Shown here: positions 1 to 6,993 of the stretch, one piece after another
How positions within the stretch are numbered: the stretch's first letter is position 1
Layout: every line of letters begins with the position of its first letter
Source of the DNA: DAOPYE01 sp035352715
GTDB taxonomy: Bacteria; Acidobacteriota; Holophagae; Holophagales; Holophagaceae
Direction of reading: 5' to 3'
Assembly (NCBI GenBank): GCA_035352715.1
Contig: DAOPYE010000059.1
Location: forward strand, 1-16,391
Length of the DNA stretch: 16,391 nt
The notes under the pieces: model-generated
What the model saw: only the letters and a program-made list of their open reading frames with translations
The model's database searches: none
What the model was told of the DNA's origin: nothing
Translations under genes and position numbers: made by a program

Positions 1-6
1 CACAAA

Positions 7-36
7 TTCTGTGGGGGCTTTGTCGTGCTTATACAT
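7..36 (+). promoter_or_regulatory. Possible sigma-70-type promoter for thrS
   Basis: A TATACA box at 30-35 sits 17 bases after TTCTGT at 7-12. The -10 box is fair and the -35 box is poor, so this is only a candidate for the start of the thrS-infC-rpmI-rplT transcript. The 92 bases before thrS hold no other gene. No T-box-like element is visible, although a longer leader could begin upstream of the window. Confidence 0.22.
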
Positions 37-92
37 AGGGTTCTGATTTCGATAAATCTCGTTAAACTGAGTGTTTTGAGACGAGGAGATCC

Positions 93-2006
93 ATGTCCAT
101 CCATGTCAAGCTTCCTGATGATTCCATTCGCGAGTTGCCGGATGGCGCCACTGGAGTTGATTTGGCGTCGGGCATCGGGGCGCGATTGCTGGATGCAGCC
201 TTCGCGGTGCGCGTGGATGGCGTGATGCGGGATCTGAACACCGTTTTGACCGATGGTGTCAAAGTGGCCATCGTCACATCCAAGGATCCGGAGTCCCTTG
301 AAGTGATCCGGCATTCCACGGCGCATCTGCTTGCCCAGGCCGTGCAGCGCCTGTTCCCTGGAACGCGCGTTGGGATTGGCCCCGTGATTGAGGATGGCTT
401 CTACTACGACTTCCTTGTGGAGAAGTTCTTCACGCCGGAAGATCTCGTCGCCATTGAGGACGAGATGCGCCGCATCACCGCAGATGCGATCCCCGTCCAG
501 CGCGAAGAGCTTTCGCGGGAAGCCGCGATCGCCCGGTTCGAGGGCATGGGCGAGCACCTGAAGGTCGAACTGGTCTCGGCCATTCCCGCCGGTGAAACCC
601 TCAGCACCTACAAGCAAGGCGATTTCTACGATCTTTGCCGCGGCCCCCATGTGCCCAGCACCTCCAAGCTCAAGGCCTTCAAGCTCCTGAATACGGCTGC
701 GGCCTACTGGAGGGGCGATGAAAAGCGGGAGCAGCTCTGCCGCATTTATGGCACCGCCTTCCACACGCAGAAGGAACTCGACGAGTATCTGAAGCGTCTG
801 GAGGAGGCTCGTGCGCGGGATCACCGCAAGCTGGGCAAGGAATTGGGGCTCTTCTCCTTCCATCCCGAAGCCCCTGCTTCGCCCTTCTTCCACCCCAAGG
901 GGGCCACGGTCTACAACGAGCTGGTCGATTACATGCGCGGTCTCTATGCGCGCCAGGGCTACAGCGAGGTGATCACGCCGCAGGCGCTGGATGTCAGCAT
1001 GTGGAAGACCTCGGGCCACTATGAGAAGTATCAGGAAAACATGTACTTCACGATGGTCGAGGAGCGGGAGTACGCCCTCAAGCCCATGAACTGTCCGAGC
1101 CACTGCCTCATCTATGGCACGGCCAAGCACAGCTACCGCGAACTGCCCATCCGCTATGCGGACTTCGGTCGCCTGCATCGCTACGAGCGCAGCGGCGTGA
1201 CCCAGGGATTGACGCGCGTGCGCACCTTCTGCCAGGACGATGCCCACATCTTCTGTGCGCCGGACCAAATGAAGGCGGAGATGGCCTCATTCTTCGATTT
1301 CATCATGGATGTCTACAAGACGTTCGGGTTCGAGGAGGTGCGCGTGGCGCTCTCCACCCGACCTGAAAAGCGCCTGGGTTCGGACGAGGTCTGGGATCAC
1401 GCCGAGGCGGCCCTGGCCGAAGGCATGAAGGACGCTGGGCTCGACTTCCATATCAACCCCGGCGAAGGTGCCTTCTATGGCCCGAAGATCGAGTTCCAGG
1501 TGCTGGATGCGCTGAAGCGTCCCTGGCAGCTGGGAACGCTGCAGGTGGACTACTCCATGCCCGCCAGGTTTGGGCTCACCTACGTGAAGCCCGACGGCAG
1601 TGAAGGCACGCCCGTCATGCTTCACCGCGCGATCCTCGGCAGCCTGGAACGCTTCATGGGGATCCTGATCGAACACTGTGCGGGTGCGTTCCCCACCTGG
1701 CTGGCCCCGGTTCAGGTTACGATCCTGCCGATCACGGAGCGCGTCCACGGCTTTGCCCAGACGATCTACGAACAGGCACGGAACCTGGGACTGCGGGTCG
1801 AGCTGGATCTGCGCAACGAGAAGGTGAACGCGAAGATCCGCGATGCTCAGATGCAGAAGATCCCTTACATGCTGGTGCTAGGAGATCGGGAAGCGGCGGC
1901 AAACTCCGTTTCCGTGCGCCATCGCCATCAGGGCGATCTGGGCGTTCAATCTGTAGAAGCCTTTTTTGAGCGGATTCGAGAAGAAATCCGACTGCGAATT
2001 CGATGA
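93..2006 (+). CDS. thrS: Threonyl-tRNA synthetase
   Basis: Class II aminoacyl-tRNA synthetase that charges tRNA-Thr in the cytoplasm; 637 residues, a normal full length. In order: a TGS domain (about 1-62); an editing domain with the HxxxH pair H74/H78 and the C182/H186 pair (DLCRGPH), which removes serine from tRNA-Thr; the catalytic core; and an anticodon-binding domain from about 535. The zinc ligands that recognise threonine fall at C334 (MNCPSH), H385 (QDDAHIF) and H511 (LHRAILG), the same numbers as in the E. coli enzyme. The ATG at 93 follows a GAGGAG ribosome-binding site at 83-88. It is the first gene of the translation operon, with infC 66 bases downstream. Nothing is odd about the protein. 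Confidence 0.98.
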   Translation: MSIHVKLPDDSIRELPDGATGVDLASGIGARLLDAAFAVRVDGVMRDLNTVLTDGVKVAIVTSKDPESLEVIRHSTAHLLAQAVQRLFPGTRVGIGPVIEDGFYYDFLVEKFFTPEDLVAIEDEMRRITADAIPVQREELSREAAIARFEGMGEHLKVELVSAIPAGETLSTYKQGDFYDLCRGPHVPSTSKLKAFKLLNTAAAYWRGDEKREQLCRIYGTAFHTQKELDEYLKRLEEARARDHRKLGKELGLFSFHPEAPASPFFHPKGATVYNELVDYMRGLYARQGYSEVITPQALDVSMWKTSGHYEKYQENMYFTMVEEREYALKPMNCPSHCLIYGTAKHSYRELPIRYADFGRLHRYERSGVTQGLTRVRTFCQDDAHIFCAPDQMKAEMASFFDFIMDVYKTFGFEEVRVALSTRPEKRLGSDEVWDHAEAALAEGMKDAGLDFHINPGEGAFYGPKIEFQVLDALKRPWQLGTLQVDYSMPARFGLTYVKPDGSEGTPVMLHRAILGSLERFMGILIEHCAGAFPTWLAPVQVTILPITERVHGFAQTIYEQARNLGLRVELDLRNEKVNAKIRDAQMQKIPYMLVLGDREAAANSVSVRHRHQGDLGVQSVEAFFERIREEIRLRIR

Positions 2007-2072
2007 TCTTCGCTTGGTGAAGCCATGCTTCACTGGTAAGATCAGATTCCTTGTTCTGTTTGGGAGGACTGT
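2004..2072 (+). promoter_or_regulatory. Structured leader of infC
   Basis: TGATCTT at 2004-2010 pairs perfectly with AAGATCA at 2038-2044. Inside it, GTGAAGC (2017-2023) pairs with GCTTCAC (2027-2033) around a CAT loop. The result is a two-step stem with an internal loop of 6 and 4 bases. The outer stem begins at the thrS stop codon (TGA 2004-2006). The GGGAGG ribosome-binding site of infC follows at 2062-2067. A broken, U-containing run after the stem is too poor for a typical terminator. In other bacteria L20 represses its own operon by binding RNA upstream of infC or rpmI, so a regulatory role is plausible but unproven. The pairing is seen; the function is inferred. Confidence 0.5.
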
Positions 2073-2657
2073 ATCCGAGCGACTGAGACACGCATCAACG
2101 ATGGCATTCGAACCGCTGAGGTTCGCGTCATTGACGAAGATGGAGCACAGCTTGGCGTCATGACCCCGTCGGCTGCGATCCGGATCGCCGAAGACAAAGG
2201 GCTTGATCTGGTGGAGGTTTCCCCCACCGCGAACCCTCCGGTTTGCCGAATCATGGACTATGGCAAGTACAAGTTCATGGAAGCTAAGCGGGAACATGCC
2301 GCCCGCGCAAAACAAAAGAATATCGTGCTGAAGGAAGTGAAGTTCCGCCCACGCACGGATGACCATGATTTTGAATTCAAACTGAAGCACATCCTTCGTT
2401 TCCTTGAAGAAGGAGACAAAGTAAAGGTCGTCGTGATGTTCCGAGGTCGCGAGGTCGTTCACCGCGATATCGGTTACCGGATCATTGAGGATGTGCTTGC
2501 CCGCGTCGCCGAGAAGTGTCTCGTCGAGAAGGCGGCCGGCATTGAAGGTCGCGATATGCATGCGATCATCGCTCCCCGCTCGGTGGAAACCGTAGCCAAG
2601 AAACCCAAGGTGGCCAAGCCTTCCGAGGCCACTACCTTGGAACCCAATCAAGCCTGA
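2073..2657 (+). CDS. infC: Translation initiation factor IF-3, ATC start
   Basis: IF3 binds the 30S subunit, keeps it apart from 50S and checks the start codon and initiator tRNA. The ATG at 2160 would remove most of the N-terminal domain. The same frame is open back to a TAA at 2037-2039 and encodes typical IF3 sequence (RINDGIRTAEVRVIDEDG) before that ATG. No ATG, GTG or TTG lies in that stretch in a suitable place. An ATC at 2073 lies 5 bases after a strong GGGAGG (2062-2067), giving 194 residues. The N-domain carries the signature KGLDLVEVSPTANPPVCRI and the C-domain KEVKFRPRTDDHDF. The last 30 or so residues are a Lys/Pro/Glu-rich tail. AUU and similar weak start codons are the known basis of IF3 autoregulation, since IF3 disfavours them; the same loop is likely here. 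Confidence 0.93.
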   Translation: MRATETRINDGIRTAEVRVIDEDGAQLGVMTPSAAIRIAEDKGLDLVEVSPTANPPVCRIMDYGKYKFMEAKREHAARAKQKNIVLKEVKFRPRTDDHDFEFKLKHILRFLEEGDKVKVVVMFRGREVVHRDIGYRIIEDVLARVAEKCLVEKAAGIEGRDMHAIIAPRSVETVAKKPKVAKPSEATTLEPNQA

Positions 2658-2667
2658 GAGGTATCCA

Positions 2668-2865
2668 ATGCCCAAGCTCAAGACCCACAAGGGCGCGGCC
2701 AAGCGCTTCAAGAAGACCGGCAGCGGTCAGTTCAAGCGCGGCTGTTCGCACCAGCGCCACATCCTCACCAGCAAGTCTGCCAAGCGCAAGCGCCAGCTTG
2801 ATATGGGCGGCATGGTGTCGAAGTCCGATCTCGATCGTGTGCGCGAGATGCTTCCTTACGCGTGA
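2668..2865 (+). CDS. rpmI: 50S ribosomal protein L35
   Basis: Small basic protein of the large ribosomal subunit, 65 residues, the usual length. It opens with the family signature MPKLKTHKGAAKRFKKTGSG and ends in VREMLPYA, both typical of L35. The ATG follows GAGAGG at 2656-2661, which overlaps the infC stop; the gap is only 10 bases, so the gene is almost surely co-transcribed with infC. It lies between infC and rplT, the standard order across bacteria. Confidence 0.98.
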   Translation: MPKLKTHKGAAKRFKKTGSGQFKRGCSHQRHILTSKSAKRKRQLDMGGMVSKSDLDRVREMLPYA

Positions 2866-2949
2866 TTTGTTTTAACCCCGGTGGCTGAGGCCACCCCCGA
2901 CGGGGCTCCCTAACGCTTCGATGAAGCGGCCCCCAGGAAAGGAAACGCC
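2866..2949 (+). promoter_or_regulatory. Two-hairpin leader between rpmI and rplT
   Basis: This 84-base gap is long for a ribosomal protein operon and carries two perfect hairpins. The first is GGTGGC (2880-2885), loop TGAG, GCCACC (2890-2895), enclosed by CCCC 2876-2879 against GGGG 2902-2905. The second is CGCTTC (2914-2919), loop GAT, GAAGCG (2923-2928). Neither is followed by a U-run, so a terminator is unlikely. The rplT ribosome-binding site (AGGAAAGGA, about 2935-2943) lies just after the second hairpin. The layout would suit translational control, for instance by L20, but no match to a known L20 site was shown. Confidence 0.45.
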
Positions 2950-3297
2950 ATGGTTCGTGTTAAACGTGGTTTTAAACGCGTTCAGCGCCGCAAGCGGATG
3001 CTGAAGTTCGCCAAGGGCTTCTACGGCGCCAAGAGTCGCCTGTATCGCAGCGCGAAGGAAGCCGTTGAGAAGGCCTTGCTCTACTCCTACCGCGACCGTA
3101 AGGTGCGCAAGCGGGAGTTCCGTCGCCTGTGGATCGTCCGTATCGGCGCGGCCGCTGAGCAGAACGGCCTCAGCTACTCCAAGTTCATGGGCGGTCTGAA
3201 GAAGGCCAACGTGACCCTGGATCGCAAGATTCTCGCGGACCTCGCCGTCCGCAATCCCGAGGCGTTTAGCAAGCTCGTGGCCACGGCCAAGGGCTGA
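2950..3297 (+). CDS. rplT: 50S ribosomal protein L20
   Basis: L20 binds 23S rRNA early in assembly of the large subunit; in several bacteria it also represses its own operon by binding the mRNA. The protein has 115 residues, near the usual 115-120. The N-terminal half is a long, very basic helix (RVKRGFKRVQRRKRMLKFAKGF), and the globular C-terminal half holds the typical LWIVRI and LSYSKFMGGLKKA segments. The ATG follows an AGGAAAGGA ribosome-binding site. It is the last ribosomal gene of the block; a strong hairpin follows before pheS. Confidence 0.98.
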   Translation: MVRVKRGFKRVQRRKRMLKFAKGFYGAKSRLYRSAKEAVEKALLYSYRDRKVRKREFRRLWIVRIGAAAEQNGLSYSKFMGGLKKANVTLDRKILADLAVRNPEAFSKLVATAKG

Positions 3298-3328
3298 AGC
3301 GAACGCACAAACGAGTCGCACCAGATCC

Positions 3329-3360
3329 GAAAGGCCGCATTCGCGGCCTTTCTCTGTTTA
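3329..3360 (+). terminator. Hairpin after rplT, likely intrinsic terminator or attenuator
   Basis: GAAAGGCCGC at 3329-3338 pairs perfectly over 10 bases with GCGGCCTTTC at 3343-3352 around an ATTC loop, followed by a broken T-run (TCTGTTT). The stem is strong and the T-run imperfect. It probably ends or reduces transcription from the ribosomal genes before pheS. Only 10 bases separate it from the pheS ATG, so partial readthrough is likely the source of pheST message unless a promoter lies inside rplT. No Phe-rich leader peptide is visible in the gap, so classical pheS attenuation is not supported. Confidence 0.65.
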
Positions 3361-3370
3361 CGGGAATGCC

Positions 3371-4444
3371 ATGGAAAACCCTCTCCTGCCCTCTGAAGTC
3401 ATCGAAGCCAGTGCGGCCTTTCCCGGGCAGGTCGCGGCCTGCACGGATCTGGATGCGTTGCTGCGCCTGAAGGGCGCCTTCGTGGGGCGCGAGGGCAGCC
3501 ATGCCGCGCGCCTGATGGAATTGTTGAAGACCGCTCCCAAGGAGCAGAAGCGCGATCTGGGCGCGGCCATCAACGCGCTCAAGAACCAGTGGGAAGAAGC
3601 GCTCAAGAGCCGCCAGGGCGAGCTGGAAGAGGCCCGCAAGCGCCGCACGTCCCTGGCTTCCGCTTGGGATCCAGACCTACCTCCGCCGCTGCCGGCCCAC
3701 GGCGCGCTGCATCCGCTCAATCGGTTGATGAATCGTCTGGTGGAAGTCTTCCGGCCACTGGGGTACCACGTCGAGGAAGGCCCCGAGGTGGAGACCGAAG
3801 GCAACAATTTCGATGGCCTCAACATTCCCGAGGATCATCCCGCCCGCTCCAGCTCGGACACCTTCTACTTCGCGCAGCACCCCGAACTGCTGCTGCGCTG
3901 CCACACCAGCCCGGTGCAGGTGCGCGGCCTGAAGCGGCTCGCGCCGCAGATCGAAGCCAAGGGTGGCATTCGCTTTCTCGCGCCGGGCCGCGTCTATCGG
4001 AAGGACGAGGTCGATCCCACGCACAGCCCCATGTTCCACCAGGTCGAGGGTCTGCTGGTGGGCCGCGGCATCGGGATGCATCACCTCAAGGGAACGCTGG
4101 CCTACGCCATGAAGGCGCTGTTCGGCGAGGGCGCGGATGTTCGCTTCCGTCCCAGCTATTTTCCCTTTGTGGAACCGGGCTGTGAGGTGGATGTGCGCTG
4201 CCCGCTCTGCGGCGGCGGCGGATGCCGCGTCTGCAAGGGCTCGGGCTGGGTGGAACTGCTGGGGGCGGGACTCGTGCACCCCAATGTGCTCGCCTATGCG
4301 GGCATCGATCCTTCGGTCTGGAGCGGCTTCGCCTTTGGCATGGGCGTGGAGCGCATCGCGATGATGGTCAGCCAGACGCCGGACCTGAGGCTCTTCTTCG
4401 AAAATGATCAGCGGTTCTTGAATGAGATGGGGGGGCTTTACTGA
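3371..4444 (+). CDS. pheS: Phenylalanyl-tRNA synthetase alpha subunit
   Basis: Catalytic chain of the alpha2-beta2 enzyme that charges tRNA-Phe; 357 residues, against about 327 in E. coli. An N-terminal helical region (about 1-98) is the expected tRNA-binding coiled coil. The class II core follows, with GPEVETEGNNFDGLN (138-151), HTSPVQVR (178-185), the motif 2 stretch APGRVYRKDEVDPTHSPMFH (204-223), and motif 3 GFAFGMGVERIAM (319-331). An insert with cysteines C277, C280, C285 and C288 (CPLC, then CRVC) looks like a zinc knuckle. I recall similar inserts in other bacterial PheS; E. coli lacks it. The ribosome-binding site is weak (CGGGA, 3361-3365). The stop codon overlaps the pheT start (TGATG), so the chains are probably translationally coupled. 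Confidence 0.97.
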   Translation: MENPLLPSEVIEASAAFPGQVAACTDLDALLRLKGAFVGREGSHAARLMELLKTAPKEQKRDLGAAINALKNQWEEALKSRQGELEEARKRRTSLASAWDPDLPPPLPAHGALHPLNRLMNRLVEVFRPLGYHVEEGPEVETEGNNFDGLNIPEDHPARSSSDTFYFAQHPELLLRCHTSPVQVRGLKRLAPQIEAKGGIRFLAPGRVYRKDEVDPTHSPMFHQVEGLLVGRGIGMHHLKGTLAYAMKALFGEGADVRFRPSYFPFVEPGCEVDVRCPLCGGGGCRVCKGSGWVELLGAGLVHPNVLAYAGIDPSVWSGFAFGMGVERIAMMVSQTPDLRLFFENDQRFLNEMGGLY

Positions 4445-6375
4445 TGCGCATCGAGATCAAGGCCCTTGAATGCGAACTGCCCGCCCTTGGGGGGCGTGGC
4501 ACGGTGGATCTGTGCGAGCTGCTGGCGGGACTTGGTTTTCCCGTGGACGCGGTGGAGCAGGTGAACGGGGAAACGGTGCTGGAGGTGGATGTCACGGCCA
4601 ATCGCGGCGATGTGATGTCCCACCGAGGACTGGCCCGCGATGTGGCGGCCAAGCTCTCCGCCGAACTGTCGCCGCTGGCGGTGCCCGCGCTCGATGAAGG
4701 CGAGGCGCTGCTTTCGGTGCGTCTGGAAGATCCCGCCTGCCCGCTGTACGCCACGGCGATCCTGGAACTGGGCGACCAGGCCACCCCGGCGGCGGCGCAG
4801 GCCTTCCTTGCTTCCATGGGCACCAATGCCAAGAACCTCGCGCCTGTGGATGCCTCCAACGAACTGCTGCACCGCTATGGGCATCCCACCCATGCCTTCG
4901 ATGCGGACAAGCTGCGCGGCGGCATCGTCGTGCGGCGAGCCAGGGCAGGGGAAAAGCTGGTGACGCTGGATGGTGTGGAACGGACATTGAATGTCGAAGA
5001 CCTCTGCATCGCAGACGATTCCGGCGTGATCGCCCTGGCTGGCGTCATGGGCGGCGATTCCACCAAGGTGGATGCCGGAACCCGCCGCGTGCTGCTGGAG
5101 AGCGCCTACTTCGAGCCTCGCGTGGTGCGCGCCATGGCGCGCAGGCATGGGCTGCATTCGGATGCGTCCCATCGCTTCGGGCGCGGCACGAATCCGGCTT
5201 TCGCGCGCACGGGCCGCGATCTGCTGGCCCAGCGCTTGATGGCCTGGGCTGGTGCCCGGCTGAAGGGCGTCTGGACCGCCGGCTCCGAACGGCCGACGGC
5301 TGCGGCCATTGTTTTGCAGGTAGCCACGCTTCAGCGCATCGCTGGAGAGCCGCTTGAGATGGCCGAGGCGGCGGCGCTGCTGGGGCGGCTGGGATGCCGT
5401 GTCGAGCTCACAGGGGATGTCCTGAAGGCGGTGCCACCCTCGTGGCGGCATGATCTCGCCATTCCCGAGGACCTTGCGGAAGAGGTGCTGCGCCTGCGTG
5501 GCTACGACCGCATCCCCTCGGTGCTGCCTTCCCTGGAGGGCTATCCGGAGCCCCTGTCCGACGCCTTCATCCAGGGTCAGGACGTATCCCGCCGCCTGGC
5601 GTCCCTGGGTTTCCATCAGACCGTCACCCTGGGCTTCGTGCGCCCTGAGGCGGACGCGGCCTTTGCGGCGCCTGATAATCCTGCGGAAGGGCGAACCCTG
5701 GTTAACCCGCTGGGCGTTGAATACTCGGTGATGCGGGCCTCCCTGCTGGCTTCGCTCAAATCGGCGGCGGAGCTGAATCAGCGCCAGGGAGCCAAGGAGG
5801 TCCGGCTCTTCGAGATCGCGCCGACCTATACCAGCACGCCCAACGGGCCCATTGAGACGCGAACGCTCGGCCTGGTGTGGGGCGGAACGCTGGGTGGTGA
5901 GGATTTCCTCACCAAGGCCCGGCCGGTCCAGGTGGCCGATATGCTGGGGGTGTTGCGCGAACTGGGAGCCGATCAGGTGCAGGTGCGCGAATGGCCCGGC
6001 GGCTTCCTGGCGGCCGAAGTCGCCATGGATGCGCTGCCCAAGCCGTCCCATCGCGTGATCCCGACATTCAAGCCCTTCAGCCGGTTCCCCACCGTCGAGC
6101 GGGATCTGTCGCTGCTCGTGGATCTGGATCAGTCCTACCGTGCCTTGGCGTCGGAGATGGAGGCGCGCGTCCGCGCAGCGGCGGGTTCCACCTTCCAGGA
6201 TGTGCGATGCGTCGATGTCTTCCGGCACAAGAGCCTTCCCGAAGGCCGCCAGGGCTGGCTCTTCCGCCTGCGCTTCCAGGCCATGGACCGCACCCTGACC
6301 AGCGAGGAAGTGGACGGCTGGACCGCGTGCGCCCTGGAAGCTGCCAGGAGCCTGGGCGCGGAACTGCGGGCTTAG
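4444..6375 (+). CDS. pheT: Phenylalanyl-tRNA synthetase beta subunit, compact form
   Basis: Structural and editing chain of PheRS, 643 residues against about 795 in E. coli. The N-terminal B1 segment (1-40) runs directly into LEVDVTANRGDVMSHRGLAR (46-65), which in E. coli comes after the OB-fold tRNA-binding B2 domain. B2 (about 110 residues) therefore appears absent. The B3/B4 editing module is present, with residues equivalent to E. coli H261, E334, T354 and A356 at H150, E219, S239 and A241. The B5 segment holds SWRHDLAIPEDLAEEVLRL. Around 515-545 another 40 or so residues are missing relative to E. coli. A ferredoxin-like anticodon-binding domain (FSRFPTVERDLSLLV onward, from 545) closes the protein. 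The frame is continuous, so this is a compact form and not a broken gene. The start overlaps the pheS stop by one base. Confidence 0.95.
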   Translation: MRIEIKALECELPALGGRGTVDLCELLAGLGFPVDAVEQVNGETVLEVDVTANRGDVMSHRGLARDVAAKLSAELSPLAVPALDEGEALLSVRLEDPACPLYATAILELGDQATPAAAQAFLASMGTNAKNLAPVDASNELLHRYGHPTHAFDADKLRGGIVVRRARAGEKLVTLDGVERTLNVEDLCIADDSGVIALAGVMGGDSTKVDAGTRRVLLESAYFEPRVVRAMARRHGLHSDASHRFGRGTNPAFARTGRDLLAQRLMAWAGARLKGVWTAGSERPTAAAIVLQVATLQRIAGEPLEMAEAAALLGRLGCRVELTGDVLKAVPPSWRHDLAIPEDLAEEVLRLRGYDRIPSVLPSLEGYPEPLSDAFIQGQDVSRRLASLGFHQTVTLGFVRPEADAAFAAPDNPAEGRTLVNPLGVEYSVMRASLLASLKSAAELNQRQGAKEVRLFEIAPTYTSTPNGPIETRTLGLVWGGTLGGEDFLTKARPVQVADMLGVLRELGADQVQVREWPGGFLAAEVAMDALPKPSHRVIPTFKPFSRFPTVERDLSLLVDLDQSYRALASEMEARVRAAAGSTFQDVRCVDVFRHKSLPEGRQGWLFRLRFQAMDRTLTSEEVDGWTACALEAARSLGAELRA

Positions 6376-6400
6376 GTAAGATGATCTGACGAGGCCCGCC

Positions 6401-6637
6401 ATGGAACTGCTCAAGCAACTCGAAGAAAAGCTCCACGCCCTCATCCAACAGCGCAACCAGCTCCGCGACGAGCTGGAGCACCTGCGCCAGGATCGGGGTT
6501 CCGTGGACGAGGAACTGCATAGCCTCCGTCGCCGCCTGGAGGATCTGCAGTCCGAGAAGGCCTCTCTGCTCAAGGAGCGCGATGAGATCCGTGCGCAGGT
6601 GGAAAGCATTCTCAAGGCTGTTGAGGAATTGACGTGA
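6401..6637 (+). CDS. ZapB-like coiled-coil protein
   Basis: A 78-residue, strongly charged protein that is almost all heptad coiled coil, with no cysteine and no membrane segment. It begins MELLKQLEEKLHALIQQRNQ and continues with RRRLEDLQSEK. Size and character fit the ZapB/DUF904 group. In E. coli ZapB is a small antiparallel coiled coil that binds ZapA at the division ring. Sequence alone cannot separate ZapB from other short coiled coils, but the next gene is zapA and overlaps it (GTGA at 6634-6637), which supports a joint role in division. The ATG follows GAGG at 6391-6394, 25 bases after pheT, so it likely belongs to the pheST transcript. Confidence 0.75.
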   Translation: MELLKQLEEKLHALIQQRNQLRDELEHLRQDRGSVDEELHSLRRRLEDLQSEKASLLKERDEIRAQVESILKAVEELT

Positions 6638-6993
6638 CCGACCTTACCCCCAATGTGCCCCCCACCGTGGAGGCCGCCATTCATCTGCTGGGCCGCACGC
6701 TCAAGATCCAGAGCAGTGCCGACCCGGAGCTGCTTGATCGCTCCGTGGCCCTGCTGGAGAAGACGTTCCAGGACATGGAACACGCCTATGAGCTAAGATG
6801 GGGATGTTCTCCGTCGGCCCTGGACACTTCGACCTGGGTTCTGATGGGAGCCCTGAACCTCGCGCATCAGGTGGTGCGCGTGCAACAGGAAGCCAGCCAG
6901 CAAACCCAGAACCTGGAACAGACTCTGAAACTTCTGGAGGATGTCCCAGACGAGCCCCACGCTTCCGGTGCCCTTTTCGAAGGACAGGATTGA
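6634..6993 (+). CDS. zapA: Cell division protein ZapA
   Basis: ZapA binds FtsZ and bundles its filaments at midcell. The protein has 119 residues, with an N-terminal globular part and a C-terminal helix. Family features are the ILGRTLKIQSSADPELLDRS-like opening (LLGRTLKIQSSADPELLDRS, 18-37) and DTSTWVLMGALNLAHQVVRV, which matches the conserved ALNLA segment that begins the coiled coil. The start is GTG at 6634, overlapping the stop of the ZapB-like gene by four bases, so translation is likely coupled. The 6S RNA follows at once, as it does after zapA in many bacteria. The C-terminal acidic tail (PDEPHASGALFEGQD) is longer than in E. coli ZapA. Confidence 0.9.
   Translation: MTDLTPNVPPTVEAAIHLLGRTLKIQSSADPELLDRSVALLEKTFQDMEHAYELRWGCSPSALDTSTWVLMGALNLAHQVVRVQQEASQQTQNLEQTLKLLEDVPDEPHASGALFEGQD

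Noticed and set aside
1..92. T-box leader upstream of thrS
   Set aside because: No T-box sequence or specifier stem is visible in the 92 bases available; a longer leader outside the window cannot be excluded.
2160..2657. infC read as a truncated gene starting at the ATG at 2160
   Set aside because: The conserved N-terminal domain continues in frame upstream to an ATC with an excellent ribosome-binding site, so the gene is whole.
3298..3370. Phe leader peptide and classical attenuator before pheS
   Set aside because: The gap has a terminator-like hairpin but no short reading frame with consecutive Phe codons.
4444..6375. pheT as a frameshifted or deleted pseudogene because of its short length
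   Set aside because: The frame is continuous from the coupled start to the FDX-ACB end, editing residues are kept, and the missing parts coincide with domain limits.
4438..6783. A 781-codon open frame on the minus strand opposite pheT, the ZapB-like gene and part of zapA
   Set aside because: It mirrors pheT in a GC-rich genome with strong third-position bias, has low-complexity His/Arg/Gln-rich composition and no recognisable domain.
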